Shown piece after piece: positions 18,156 to 26,844 of a stretch of 64,000 bases of DNA. The notes under the pieces were generated by a model, which saw nothing but the letters and a program-made list of their open reading frames with translations, was not told the DNA's origin and did no database searches. The DNA comes from CAVVEQ01 sp963802095. GTDB taxonomy: Bacteria; Chloroflexota; Anaerolineae; Anaerolineales; Anaerolineaceae. The stretch covers positions 434,001 to 498,000 of the forward strand of contig CAWDHI010000007.1 in assembly GCA_963802095.1 (NCBI GenBank), written 5' to 3'. How positions within the stretch are numbered: position 1 is the first letter of the stretch; every line of letters begins with the position of its first letter. The position numbers and the translations under genes are program-made.

Positions 18156-19080
18156 TTACTCTTGATCGGGGATGGAATTGCCGGTTTTTTTCCTGGCGAT
18201 CAAAAAACCGATAAGCCCCAGAATAACTTCGGTGATTGTATATAGCATGCGGTGGACAATCGATATGATTGCGACCTGTTCGGGCGATCCTATGGGAGAG
18301 AAAATGAAGACCTGAACTGCCTCCCGGATACCAATCCCGCCGGGAGCAAAGGGAACCACATACCCTGCGACCCAGCTTAAGGCATACCCCCCCATGACAA
18401 GCCAGATATTCTCTTTGCCGGCAGTCTGGAATAGGAGAAAATAACTACCTCCCAGGGTCAACCAGATACCGACCTGCAGAACAATTAATAACGCGATTCT
18501 ACCGGGAAGCGAAATGGATCGCTTGATCGGGTATCTACGGTCGATAATGATAAGTCCAACTATCCAGGCGATCAAAGTTGCCCAGGGCAACAGGGTCCAA
18601 AAAAATTCCGTTGTGGGAATACTCTGTAACGATCACAGCACCGGTCTGGGCGTGTTGGATTGAAAACATGATTGCTACGAAAGCTACAGCCCCAGAAACC
18701 ATCCATATGCTTTCTATCACCATCGTCTGAAAGACGCGCGCATTAGAAAGGCTGTTTTCTTTGTAAGAATTTATCCGCGCCGCAAAATGCCAAACGCCTC
18801 CGGGTATATATTTCCCTAATTGTGAAATACTAAAAATGGAGAACATTTGGCCATATTTAGGGTGCCAGTCGCTGGTTTTCACGGACTGCATGGCCAGGAA
18901 AACGATAAAAAATCTGCCAATGAAGAGTAAAAAGACTGACAATATTATCGAACCAGGAGGAATTGATTGAAAGTACTGTATTGTTTCGGGAAGATGATTG
19001 ATGAAGTAAACAACGATGAAACCAATAACAGCGATGATCCAAAACCATTTAAAGTAATTTAAAAACCGGTTCTTCGTCAT
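18156..19080 (-). pseudogene. Lysylphosphatidylglycerol-synthase-type membrane protein (UPF0104), frameshifted
   Basis: Two overlapping frames cover one protein. 18535-19080 gives the first half with about four helices and GKYIPGGVWHFAARI, the family's conserved block. 18156-18590 gives the rest with GGIGIREAVQVF, the second conserved block. Deleting one base from the A7 run at 18599-18605 makes a single frame of about 307 residues with seven or eight helices. Such proteins resemble the flippase domain of MprF and are common in glycan clusters, where they may move lipids or lipid-linked sugars. The start overlaps the stop of the fusion gene as ATGA. Confidence 0.72.
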
Positions 19081-21422
19081 CTGAATTTCACTTCAGTCTG
19101 GGTAAATTGAATTTCAGAAGACCTGCGAACAGCTTGAATTCTTTCCGCGATCCTTCTTTGAACGCTTTCCTCATCCTGTAATAATGCGATCAATTGATCT
19201 GCGATTATCCTGGAATCGATATCTTGATAATCCTTGATGTTATCTTCGAGGGTAAATGATTTTAAAACTTCAAGGTATTTATGCCCCCACCCAATAACAT
19301 ATACCGGCACTCCAAGGGAGAGGGAAGAAACCATGCTATGGAAACGGGATGTGACTACTAGATTAGCACCTTGGATAATTTGCTGAATTCCATCCGTGTT
19401 GATGTCCCAATCGATCCACTCTATCTTCGAGATGATTTCCTCTGTAGATTCATGCTCCATTATGATCCGAATTTTCCGGTTCACCCAGATATCATTGTTT
19501 TGGATCTTTTTGCTACCTTCACGGTTAGAGTTTGGAAGGAAGATAAATTGATATTCTGGTTGGTCGATGGTTTCAATAAGTGTTTTGATCAGATGCTCAT
19601 ATTTTGGGCTGCCCATTTTTTTCAGAACGACCGTGCTGGGAGAAAAAATGATCACCTTTCTGCCAGCTGATTTCCAGCCCGCAATTTTCTTTTTGAGTAA
19701 CTCGACTTTATCTTGATTTTCGCTGGAAAGGGAGAAATTCCGACGATATAAAAAAGCGATATCAGCCGAGACAGGAGCACTATCTAAATTAATCCCAAGA
19801 CCTGCAATGCATTTGGCAGATATCTCACCTCGAGGAAAAACCTTCAAGCAACGCGGGAGGAAAATATGGGCAAAGAACTTGTTTATCGGCGATTTGAAAG
19901 GTCCAACCGCCTGAGATAATTTGACAACTGGGATCCCGAGCAACATTGCCGGCCAAAGGGTAAGAATATTATAGGCTAGAATCATACCTCGCTCTGCGAA
20001 TGTGATCCCACCGATATCAAAGAGAATTGAACACTCTCTAAGGCGATTCACAGTCGAAGGTACCCAGATACTGATACCTATCTTGGAAAAAAACCAATTA
20101 AGGAAGGAAAAAGGTAAGAATAAGAAGAACAACGTGAGCGGTTTACTGCTCAGCAACTGAATTTTCGGATCTTGAATCAGGCTGCGGTCTTTGCCGGGAT
20201 AAATCGAAAACACTTTGAATTCTGCATCCGGGTATTTTTCTTTCATTTTTCCAATCGTTGTGACAAGCATTGCTTCCGCACCGCGGTTACCCCAAATAGA
20301 ACCCCCGATAATCCCGATTGAATGGGTTATTCTTTTTGGTTTTTGAAAAACCTGTAACCCCTTGAAGGCAAAGAGGTAAAGTTTTATTAGGAACTTCGGA
20401 ACCTTGGAGATGGCACCAGTCAATTTTTCATGGTGCGATAACCAGTAGTTGAATAATATTACCAAGGCAATGGTTTTTTCCAGAAATGAAGGTTTATCAT
20501 CCGATATTGGTTTAAAAGCCATCCCAAATTTCTTTGCAGCCCAGATCCTGGCGTTCACGCTAGCATGCAAGGGGAGGCTTCTGGATTGACCAGCGCAAAG
20601 TTCCGTGATTGAGACCGAAAAAATTATGGCAAGATTCCTCTCGACCAATCCCCGGATTGCATCTTCCCCTCTCGTAGTTCGAACAAGGATTGCATTATGC
20701 TTAATCGGGTTCTTCTTCATTTTCATTGACCAGATATCCCCAATGGCAATATCGCTGTCAAAGCCGGTTTGATCCCTGCAGAGCAGGCATTTTTTCTGCG
20801 CGAAGAAGAATAAGTTCTGGTAATCGCTGAAGTTACTGAAAGGTTTAATATCCGATTGACCATCGGCATAATCAAGCTTGAGGTTTCCCCGCCAATGCCC
20901 AAACCGGTAGCGAAAGGAGGAAATAGGTTTATTTTCCTTATTCAACTTTTTTATGACAAGGTCAGTGAGTTCTTTCTCTGAGTTATGGCCGCAAAAGAGA
21001 GTTATTACTAAGGAGATCTTTGCATCCACTTCCGGTTCAGCAGACCGGGTCCTTCGGAGGATGAGCGCATCACAAGGCAAACAAACCACAGCCAACCTGC
21101 CTTGGAATTCCCGGATCATTGGGATGGCTTTGAAGGAGAAAAGGGTGGCGATGTATTTACTTCCCTGCGCCTGGCTGATTTCCTCCTCAATCCTCGCGAT
21201 AAAGAACTCAGGTTGAACGGAACCGTTTATCATTGAAGCTCGGAGAAGTAACGCCCCATCAATCCGTTTATGGCGAAATGCATCAATTAAAAGAGTAGAG
21301 ACAATCCCACCGGAAGCTGCATTTTGACGGATTGGTTCAATTTGGGAGTAACCGAAATATGAGGAAAGATAATCACCAAGATACTTCCTGGCAGTGAGAT
21401 CATTCCAATTTGAATTGGTCAA
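19077..21422 (-). CDS. Fusion of FrhB/FdhB-like Fe-S protein and polysaccharide pyruvyl transferase
   Basis: 781 residues, start TTG. Residues about 30-330 match the coenzyme F420 hydrogenase/dehydrogenase beta-subunit fold: ASGGIVSTLL near the N-terminus, VVCLPCDALILRR, LFCGHNSEKEL, and the cluster KKCLLCRDQTG with IAIGDIW. From about residue 365 a second domain starts IGIIGGSIWGNRGAEAMLVTTIG and ends VVTSRFHSMVSSLSLGVPVYVIGWGHKY, the WcaK/CsaB pyruvyl-transferase signature. In many glycan clusters these are two adjacent genes; here they are one frame. The likely role is adding pyruvate ketals to a surface glycan, with the FrhB part as a redox or donor-supply partner. That role is inferred. 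The coding region is clearly AT-richer than its flanks. Confidence 0.8.
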   Translation of the reverse strand: MTNSNWNDLTARKYLGDYLSSYFGYSQIEPIRQNAASGGIVSTLLIDAFRHKRIDGALLLRASMINGSVQPEFFIARIEEEISQAQGSKYIATLFSFKAIPMIREFQGRLAVVCLPCDALILRRTRSAEPEVDAKISLVITLFCGHNSEKELTDLVIKKLNKENKPISSFRYRFGHWRGNLKLDYADGQSDIKPFSNFSDYQNLFFFAQKKCLLCRDQTGFDSDIAIGDIWSMKMKKNPIKHNAILVRTTRGEDAIRGLVERNLAIIFSVSITELCAGQSRSLPLHASVNARIWAAKKFGMAFKPISDDKPSFLEKTIALVILFNYWLSHHEKLTGAISKVPKFLIKLYLFAFKGLQVFQKPKRITHSIGIIGGSIWGNRGAEAMLVTTIGKMKEKYPDAEFKVFSIYPGKDRSLIQDPKIQLLSSKPLTLFFLFLPFSFLNWFFSKIGISIWVPSTVNRLRECSILFDIGGITFAERGMILAYNILTLWPAMLLGIPVVKLSQAVGPFKSPINKFFAHIFLPRCLKVFPRGEISAKCIAGLGINLDSAPVSADIAFLYRRNFSLSSENQDKVELLKKKIAGWKSAGRKVIIFSPSTVVLKKMGSPKYEHLIKTLIETIDQPEYQFIFLPNSNREGSKKIQNNDIWVNRKIRIIMEHESTEEIISKIEWIDWDINTDGIQQIIQGANLVVTSRFHSMVSSLSLGVPVYVIGWGHKYLEVLKSFTLEDNIKDYQDIDSRIIADQLIALLQDEESVQRRIAERIQAVRRSSEIQFTQTEVKFR

Positions 21423-21427
21423 ATTTA

Positions 21428-22402
21428 TTACCTATTTCCGATCTTTTTTAATAAATACAATTGTCGCTCACCAGTCAATCGAATCCCAACCAGGATGTCC
21501 GCTAGGAACCCGATGATCAATAATACCAACCCCAGTGAAAACAGATATACTCCAGCGAATCCCACAAATTTGTATGGATGAAAAATCCCCGGTTTGAAAA
21601 AAGAAAAGTAGCATAAATATCAAGCAAGCTCCACCCAGAACCAACGGCAACGCTGCGAGGAGACGAAAAAAATAAAAGGATGATAATCTCGAAAGGCTTT
21701 GAAAATAATTCGAAGCGCCGATTGGTGTACTGGACAAGATTACCAGCAACTCTGGATTTTCTTTCCGGGTAATACTTCACCTTAATCGGTATGGAAATCA
21801 ATCGAAGGTTTTTCAAGGCAAGGTCGATGATCGTTTCGTGAGTATAAGTAAAATTTCCGGAGAGATTTAAATTCAGGATTGCTTCCCGGTTGATTGCCCG
21901 AAACCCACTGGATACATCGCCAAGCTTTGTTCCAGCCAGCCAGTTCACCAGGCTGGTCATCTGCTTATTTCCCCAGTATTTCATCCCAGACATATCCGCC
22001 GGGCGTACTCTGTTTTCCATCTCCTGTAGTGAATCTATCGGCGGTGACAAAATCCGCTTTATTTTCCAGGATAGGTTTGATAAGGAGTCGGATATCTTCT
22101 GGGGCGTATTGCAAGTCTGCGTCGATATTTACCAGAATATCCGCGTTCTCTTCCAGCGCATATTCCAAGCCGTCGTGAAAGGATTTGCCCACACCTTGAT
22201 TGGTGCCGTGACAAATCAGTTCCGCCCCGCATTCCCTGGCGACCTCTGCAGTGCGATCAGAGGAGCCATCATCGATCACGACGGGAGTCAAATCAACGCC
22301 GAAATTTCTTAGATCGGGCATTCGCAGGAGCACCTCACGAATTGTGTGTTCCTCGTTATACGCAGGTATGATCACGACCAATTTGACCATGGTTTCTCTC
22401 AC
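21428..22402 (-). pseudogene. GT2 family glycosyltransferase (dolichyl-phosphate-mannose-synthase type), multiple frameshifts
   Basis: The N-terminal third (VVIIPAYNEE, DDGSSDRTAEVA, DADLQY, the GT-A DxD-like site) is one frame to about 22035. KYWGNKQMTSLVNWLAG and DVSSGFRAINR continue in a second frame to about 21717. ALRIIFKAFRDYHPF is in a third frame to 21671. The next segment, LLAALPLVLGG, is in a fourth segment to 21602. The two C-terminal helices finish in yet another register, ending at 21430. At least four single-base indels are needed, partly at A6/A7 runs (21597-21602, 21665-21671). Joined, it is a normal GT2 enzyme of about 320 residues with two C-terminal membrane helices. Confidence 0.72.
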
Positions 22403-22464
22403 TATTTTGGCCGAAAGACTATAGATAAATAATTATAGGAGATTATAAGCAAGATTATGAGGAA

Positions 22465-23010
22465 TTAAACGGACTTCGGAGAGAAGCGAGTGTTGATTGA
22501 TAGCAACACGATACCAAGGCTGAACATGCCGATAAGATAAACACCGTATTGGTACCGAAAGTCGGCGGCATTCAGACTTACGAGTGCGAGAATAATTGAT
22601 TGGATAACCGAGGGTACACAAAACAGAAATCCGTTTTTGACCTTCATCCAGGTGGAAAGCAAGATCGAACCAAACAGAACAAAGAATAGGTATATTGCAG
22701 GATACCAATAGAGTTGTAGCTTTGGAATGAAAAAGGCGGTGTTATAAACTTCGGATATATATTTATTAATTTCTGGGATTTTACTCTGTGGGACGAGTCC
22801 ATAAGGATTCTCGGTGATCTGACGATTGTGGCTGATCGTTCGTGTAACGACCATTCCGCAAGAACTATTAATGCTCCATACTATTTGTGAAGAACAGATG
22901 AAATCGTTCAAGTCAATTTGTGGATCTTTGATTAATGAAGAGAAGAATAATTGTCTAACATGAGGAGCTTGTTCTTCGATATTGACCCAAGAGAACCCTG
23001 GGACGTTCAT
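22465..23010 (-). CDS. Membrane protein, probably the C-terminal part of the upstream GT-C-like protein
   Basis: 181 residues: a soluble N-terminal half without signal peptide, then about four membrane helices. Its ATG overlaps the stop of the upstream gene as ATGA. Proteins like the upstream one normally continue after the HHISAH segment with a soluble stretch and further helices, which is exactly what this frame supplies. So the pair may be one gene cut by a one-base indel near 23008. Real translational coupling of two chains cannot be excluded. Confidence 0.5.
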   Translation of the reverse strand: MNVPGFSWVNIEEQAPHVRQLFFSSLIKDPQIDLNDFICSSQIVWSINSSCGMVVTRTISHNRQITENPYGLVPQSKIPEINKYISEVYNTAFFIPKLQLYWYPAIYLFFVLFGSILLSTWMKVKNGFLFCVPSVIQSIILALVSLNAADFRYQYGVYLIGMFSLGIVLLSINTRFSPKSV

Positions 23011-24566
23011 GGTTTCATCAATTCGGCAACAGTTGTAACCCCAGTTTTTTTAGGAAGCAAAATATCCGCGAGTCGCTGTTCTTCTCTAGTGAGTGGACCT
23101 CCAGTAATGATGTGAGCGGAAATGTGATGGATGAACTGAGCGTTTTCCAACCCTCCTTCTTTGGAAACACCGGCGAGATCGTATATCGGTCCTCGAATGA
23201 GAATATATGAAACCAACAGACCTATTATGATTATTCCGAACCGCAACATTCTAGAGCGAAAAAATATCGCTAGTACGACTAGGCTCAGAATGGGTACGGG
23301 GATGCCGTTATGTCTAAAGAGCATTATGCACAGACCCGTAAAAAGAATTGCCAGCATGTTTGGCCATTTGGTCAGCCACGAACCATTGGAAATGATGATT
23401 TTTAATACTTGGATGGAAAAGAGGAACAATGCAACCGCATAGGGAATATCCTTCCAGATGGAGATGACTATAGTGCTATTGATCGGTGAAAGAGCGAAGA
23501 TAAGAGCCAATAACCAGGCAGATGGCAAATTGATCCCAAGTTCAACAAGGAGTTTTAGACCCCAGGCGACCGAAAAACTGACCAGGAGGATCTGGAAAAC
23601 CGCGATAGGCGCGGGGGAGAGCCAGGTCCTCGTTAATACCCAAAGCAGCATGGTGTGGATCGCCGGATGAGTATCCGTGAATTGTCCGGTAAGAATTTGT
23701 CCCCACTGAACGATGGAATCCGGACTCATCTCACCTGGCCAGAATGTCAGCAGGTAGAAAAACCATACTCCCAACATTGGCAAAGAAAAGAGGAGCCAGT
23801 AGAACGGTTTGATCTTATTTTCCGGTTCGGTGAAAGGCAGGATCAAGACACTTAGAAAAAGGACCACAAAGAAAGATAATAACCAGATTGTGAGCGAGGG
23901 GACCAAATATGCTGCAGGCGGGATCGGGTAACGGCGTTCCCAGGTGGTCTCTCCGGGGGATTTTGAATAGAGGTCTACCTGCTCTTTCCCCTGAAGAGAA
24001 TTGATCTGTACTGATCCACCGTCCGATCCTGTTAAGAAATTAAATTTTATAAATGCGCCTGGACGGCCATTCCATGAAAGTGTTTCACCCGGTTTTCCCC
24101 CATTTTCAAGGAGGGATTTCGCGGCTCTCTCCCATCCTTCGCTTTGGTTTAATTCATTGAAACTCAGGATTCCAAAATTTGATTCAAAGTTGGATATTTT
24201 TACCCAGTTGCCAGTTGATGCAGGGTTCCTTTTCTCCAAGACTTCGATAACCACAGATTGGGGAGGAATAATACGCCAATCGAATACCAAACCCTCAAAG
24301 AAGTAGCATATGATCGAAGCCAATATCGCGCTGCCTATCAGGAGGGCGGACTTATGGGGATTAATGCGAAATAATTGAATAAAAAATCGTTGAATTAGAT
24401 AATAAATTAAAATAAGGGAGAGGAAAAATATTATAGCCGAGAGGAGGATTTCCCTGCGGGTAAGTAAGGGGCTTTGTAAAAAGATAATATCTAACAGATA
24501 AGTTAATAGAACCGATAAAATGACCGAACCGTAAAAATATTTATCGCGAAATATTTTACGCATCAA
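23007..24566 (-). CDS. Large membrane protein, GT-C/DUF6020-like glycosyltransferase
   Basis: 519 residues. Three or four helices are followed by an extracytoplasmic domain (residues about 90-210), then about eight helices. The conserved loop after the fifth helix reads TFWPGEMSPDSIVQWGQILTGQFTDTHPAIHTMLLW, with the acidic and His residues expected of GT-C enzymes that use lipid-phosphate sugars. It is the first gene of the AT-rich glycan cluster. It lacks the usual C-terminal part, which is encoded by the next frame (22465-23010). Confidence 0.62.
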   Translation of the reverse strand: MMRKIFRDKYFYGSVILSVLLTYLLDIIFLQSPLLTRREILLSAIIFFLSLILIYYLIQRFFIQLFRINPHKSALLIGSAILASIICYFFEGLVFDWRIIPPQSVVIEVLEKRNPASTGNWVKISNFESNFGILSFNELNQSEGWERAAKSLLENGGKPGETLSWNGRPGAFIKFNFLTGSDGGSVQINSLQGKEQVDLYSKSPGETTWERRYPIPPAAYLVPSLTIWLLSFFVVLFLSVLILPFTEPENKIKPFYWLLFSLPMLGVWFFYLLTFWPGEMSPDSIVQWGQILTGQFTDTHPAIHTMLLWVLTRTWLSPAPIAVFQILLVSFSVAWGLKLLVELGINLPSAWLLALIFALSPINSTIVISIWKDIPYAVALFLFSIQVLKIIISNGSWLTKWPNMLAILFTGLCIMLFRHNGIPVPILSLVVLAIFFRSRMLRFGIIIIGLLVSYILIRGPIYDLAGVSKEGGLENAQFIHHISAHIITGGPLTREEQRLADILLPKKTGVTTVAELMKP

Positions 24567-24612
24567 ATTCCCTTAGTTGGCGATTGATTCAAATTCCATT
24601 ATAGCTTAGCTG

Positions 24613-25176
24613 TTATAAAAAATCTTTGAACCTTGCATTATTCATAGAATTCCTTTCCCGCTCCGGCAACCACTGTTTGGTTTTCTCCCCATCTGGACCG
24701 GCATACCCGTGCACCCTTCCATCCTAACCGATCACTCTGTGACAGGGAATCACAAGGGGAAGAGGATTTAATGCTTTGATATTTCCGATAGAGCGAGCTT
24801 TTCCTGGGAAACCCGCCAATTCCGCCAACCGGGAATATGAAACAGTTTCAGCATGGTGAATCTTCAGGCAAGCCAGGCGTACAACTCGCGCGAAGCAAGA
24901 CATCCCTGACCAATCGATGGGAAGGTTAAAAATGTGCAGTCTGCCCTGCAAATACGTAAGGATTTAATATTTTGCTTCTGTCAGGATGGAATGACCAATT
25001 GAATAATCAGCGGTCTTTTTGGGTTTGCCCACACCAAGGATTTGAATGCTGGTGAGACCATCACCAGAACAGACCAGATCTATCCTGCCTAGCGGGGAGG
25101 ATCCCAGGCAATCCCAGAAAAATTCTTCCCGGAAACGGTCAATAGTTCGAAGTCCAGTCGATGAGTCCCTGTTCAC
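24613..25176 (-). pseudogene. ogt: Methylated-DNA-protein cysteine methyltransferase (Ogt-like) with two in-frame stops
   Basis: One continuous frame encodes a full Ogt-like protein. WDCLGSSPLGRIDLVCSGDGL is the N-terminal part. After a TAA (24964-24966) come LHIFNLPIDWSGM, YSRLAELAGFPGKA, and the active site IPCHRVIG with its acceptor Cys. After a TAG (24724-24726) come DGRVHGYAG and a Trp-Leu ending. Both stops fall where Gln is usual (CAA to TAA, CAG to TAG); there is no frameshift. The gene has no convincing start of its own: it overlaps the 3' end of the ABC permease, where a GTG at 25176 is the only upstream option. The intact protein would repair O6-alkylguanine. Confidence 0.72.
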
Positions 25177-26002
25177 GGGCGCTACGGTCGCAGATCTTCC
25201 ATATGATTATCGAAATAATCCCGTATATGATGGTCAACCCGACTAGGATGATGAACAAACGAGTATTCGAAATACCGCTGAAGGTGGGAAAGGCTTCGGC
25301 GATCTGCCCGACCATGGCGCGCCGCACCAGCTCTATCCAGTAGGTCACCGGCAGCAGCCGGCCGATCGTCTGCATAGCGGGGGGCAGGAGTTCAATGGGA
25401 AAAATCACCCCGCAAAAAAGGAAAAACACGCCCGCGACCACATCCCCTATGAAAAACGATTGCCTCACGGTCAGCAGGGTGATGCCGGCCAGCAGCACCC
25501 CGATGAGCGAGAGCATGATCACCCCAACGAGGATGCTGGCGATAAGGAGCGGCCACTGGATGGTCTGCATCTGGATGGGAAGATGCAGGAAGATCACCCC
25601 AAAGACGATCGTGACGACCACGGAAAAGGTGGCGATAAGGAACCTTGAAACCCCGCGTCCGAGCAGGTACCAGGGAACGCTCACCGGGGCGGTATAGATA
25701 TATTTCAGGGTTTTATAGTGTTCACGGTCGTCAATCACCGCCCAGGAAACCCCGGTCATCACCATGGCAACATACTGGTAGAACGCATTGCCAATATAGA
25801 TATAGGTAAACAATGGCGTATCGAAATTCCCCTTTGAGATCATCCCGTACATGACGATAATGATCCCTGCTCCCGCCAGGGGTTTCACGATCGAATAGAC
25901 CAGGAAGAGAAACGGATCCGCCCAGTTGGATTCGATCTGCCACCCAAGCCAGGTGGAGGTCAGGAAGGAGCGCATGGAGGTGGACCTGTTCATGAATTTC
26001 AC
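25139..26002 (-). CDS. ABC-2 type transport permease, second subunit (copy 1)
   Basis: 287 residues with about six membrane helices in the ABC-2 export permease layout. Helix 5 carries the family stretch CGVIFPIELLPPAMQTIGRLLPVTYW. It probably forms a heterodimer with the permease encoded at 26002-26844. The start is a GTG overlapping the upstream stop (TAGTG); an ATG at 25993 is the alternative. The C-terminus DWTSNY is the native one: the tandem duplication breakpoint (25149) lies four codons before its stop. Confidence 0.82.
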   Translation of the reverse strand: MKFMNRSTSMRSFLTSTWLGWQIESNWADPFLFLVYSIVKPLAGAGIIIVMYGMISKGNFDTPLFTYIYIGNAFYQYVAMVMTGVSWAVIDDREHYKTLKYIYTAPVSVPWYLLGRGVSRFLIATFSVVVTIVFGVIFLHLPIQMQTIQWPLLIASILVGVIMLSLIGVLLAGITLLTVRQSFFIGDVVAGVFFLFCGVIFPIELLPPAMQTIGRLLPVTYWIELVRRAMVGQIAEAFPTFSGISNTRLFIILVGLTIIYGIISIIIWKICDRSAREQGLIDWTSNY

Positions 26003-26844
26003 TATTTCCTGGTATCGGTCAAACGGCCTTCCCGGCGGGCGAGGCGTTCCATGTGATCCAGCATTAGTTTGGCACCCCAGATGAACCCGATGGAGAGAAG
26101 GATCAGCAGTAGCACTTCCACCTGCACGCTGAGAAATCCCAGGCTAACGCCGCTGGGAAAGACCAGTTGCCGCATGGCATCCAGACCGAGGGTGAGGGGG
26201 ATGAGCGAGGCTCCCGCGGCGATCCAGAAGGGAAAGCTGCGAATGGGAAAGTAGAATCCCGATGCCAGATAGACCGGTTCCTGGGCAAGGTTGGCCAGGT
26301 GCCAGGCTTCCCGGTTGAGCAGCAGAAAGATGGAGGATGTCATCATCCCCAACCCGTAGAGCGCCGCCATCGTCAGGATGAAAACCAGAAAGAGCAGCCC
26401 AAAGGATGTTACCGCGTAGCTTACATTGAACAGCCAGCTGCAGAATACGATCACCCCAAGCGCGCGCAGGGAGCTGGAAAATATTCCCCCGATCGCCATG
26501 CCCAGAAGGATCGACATCATCGGAGCCGGAGCGATGATATAGAGTGCCAGGTTGCCGGTTTCCTTCTCCCAGTAGAGCTGGCTGGACATGCCCCAAAGCA
26601 CATTCAACCAGTAGGCGGTCATGGCCCCGCCGACCACCACGAACCCGATGTAATCCTGGGGCGCGCGGACGGCCTGGTAGATAAGAACGTAAGCAGCGAC
26701 CGTGCCGATGGGCATGAGCACATCGAAAACCAGCCAGGTCACATCCCGCTGCATTCCGATGATGCGCGGGTAGGACCTGCCGCGAACGGACATGAGGAAC
26801 AGCCGCCAACCGGCGAGTCGTTCCTTAACCGGTTGGATCATCAT
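26002..26844 (-). CDS. ABC-2 type transport permease, first subunit (copy 1)
   Basis: 280 residues, about six helices, with the ABC-2 mark YLASGFYFPIRSFPFWIAAGASLIPLT. The start overlaps the end of the ATPase gene by 20 bases, and the stop overlaps the next permease gene. The three genes form an ATPase-permease-permease exporter like DrrAB-type drug or lipid exporters. It differs from copy 2 at one residue (His versus Arg near the C-terminus). Confidence 0.83.
   Translation of the reverse strand: MMIQPVKERLAGWRLFLMSVRGRSYPRIIGMQRDVTWLVFDVLMPIGTVAAYVLIYQAVRAPQDYIGFVVVGGAMTAYWLNVLWGMSSQLYWEKETGNLALYIIAPAPMMSILLGMAIGGIFSSSLRALGVIVFCSWLFNVSYAVTSFGLLFLVFILTMAALYGLGMMTSSIFLLLNREAWHLANLAQEPVYLASGFYFPIRSFPFWIAAGASLIPLTLGLDAMRQLVFPSGVSLGFLSVQVEVLLLILLSIGFIWGAKLMLDHMERLARREGRLTDTRK

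Noticed and set aside
24724..24966. Alternative genetic code reading TAA/TAG as Gln
   Set aside because: TAA, TAG and TGA all end clearly intact genes in the window (for example truB ends with TAG and the phosphoribosyltransferase with TAA).
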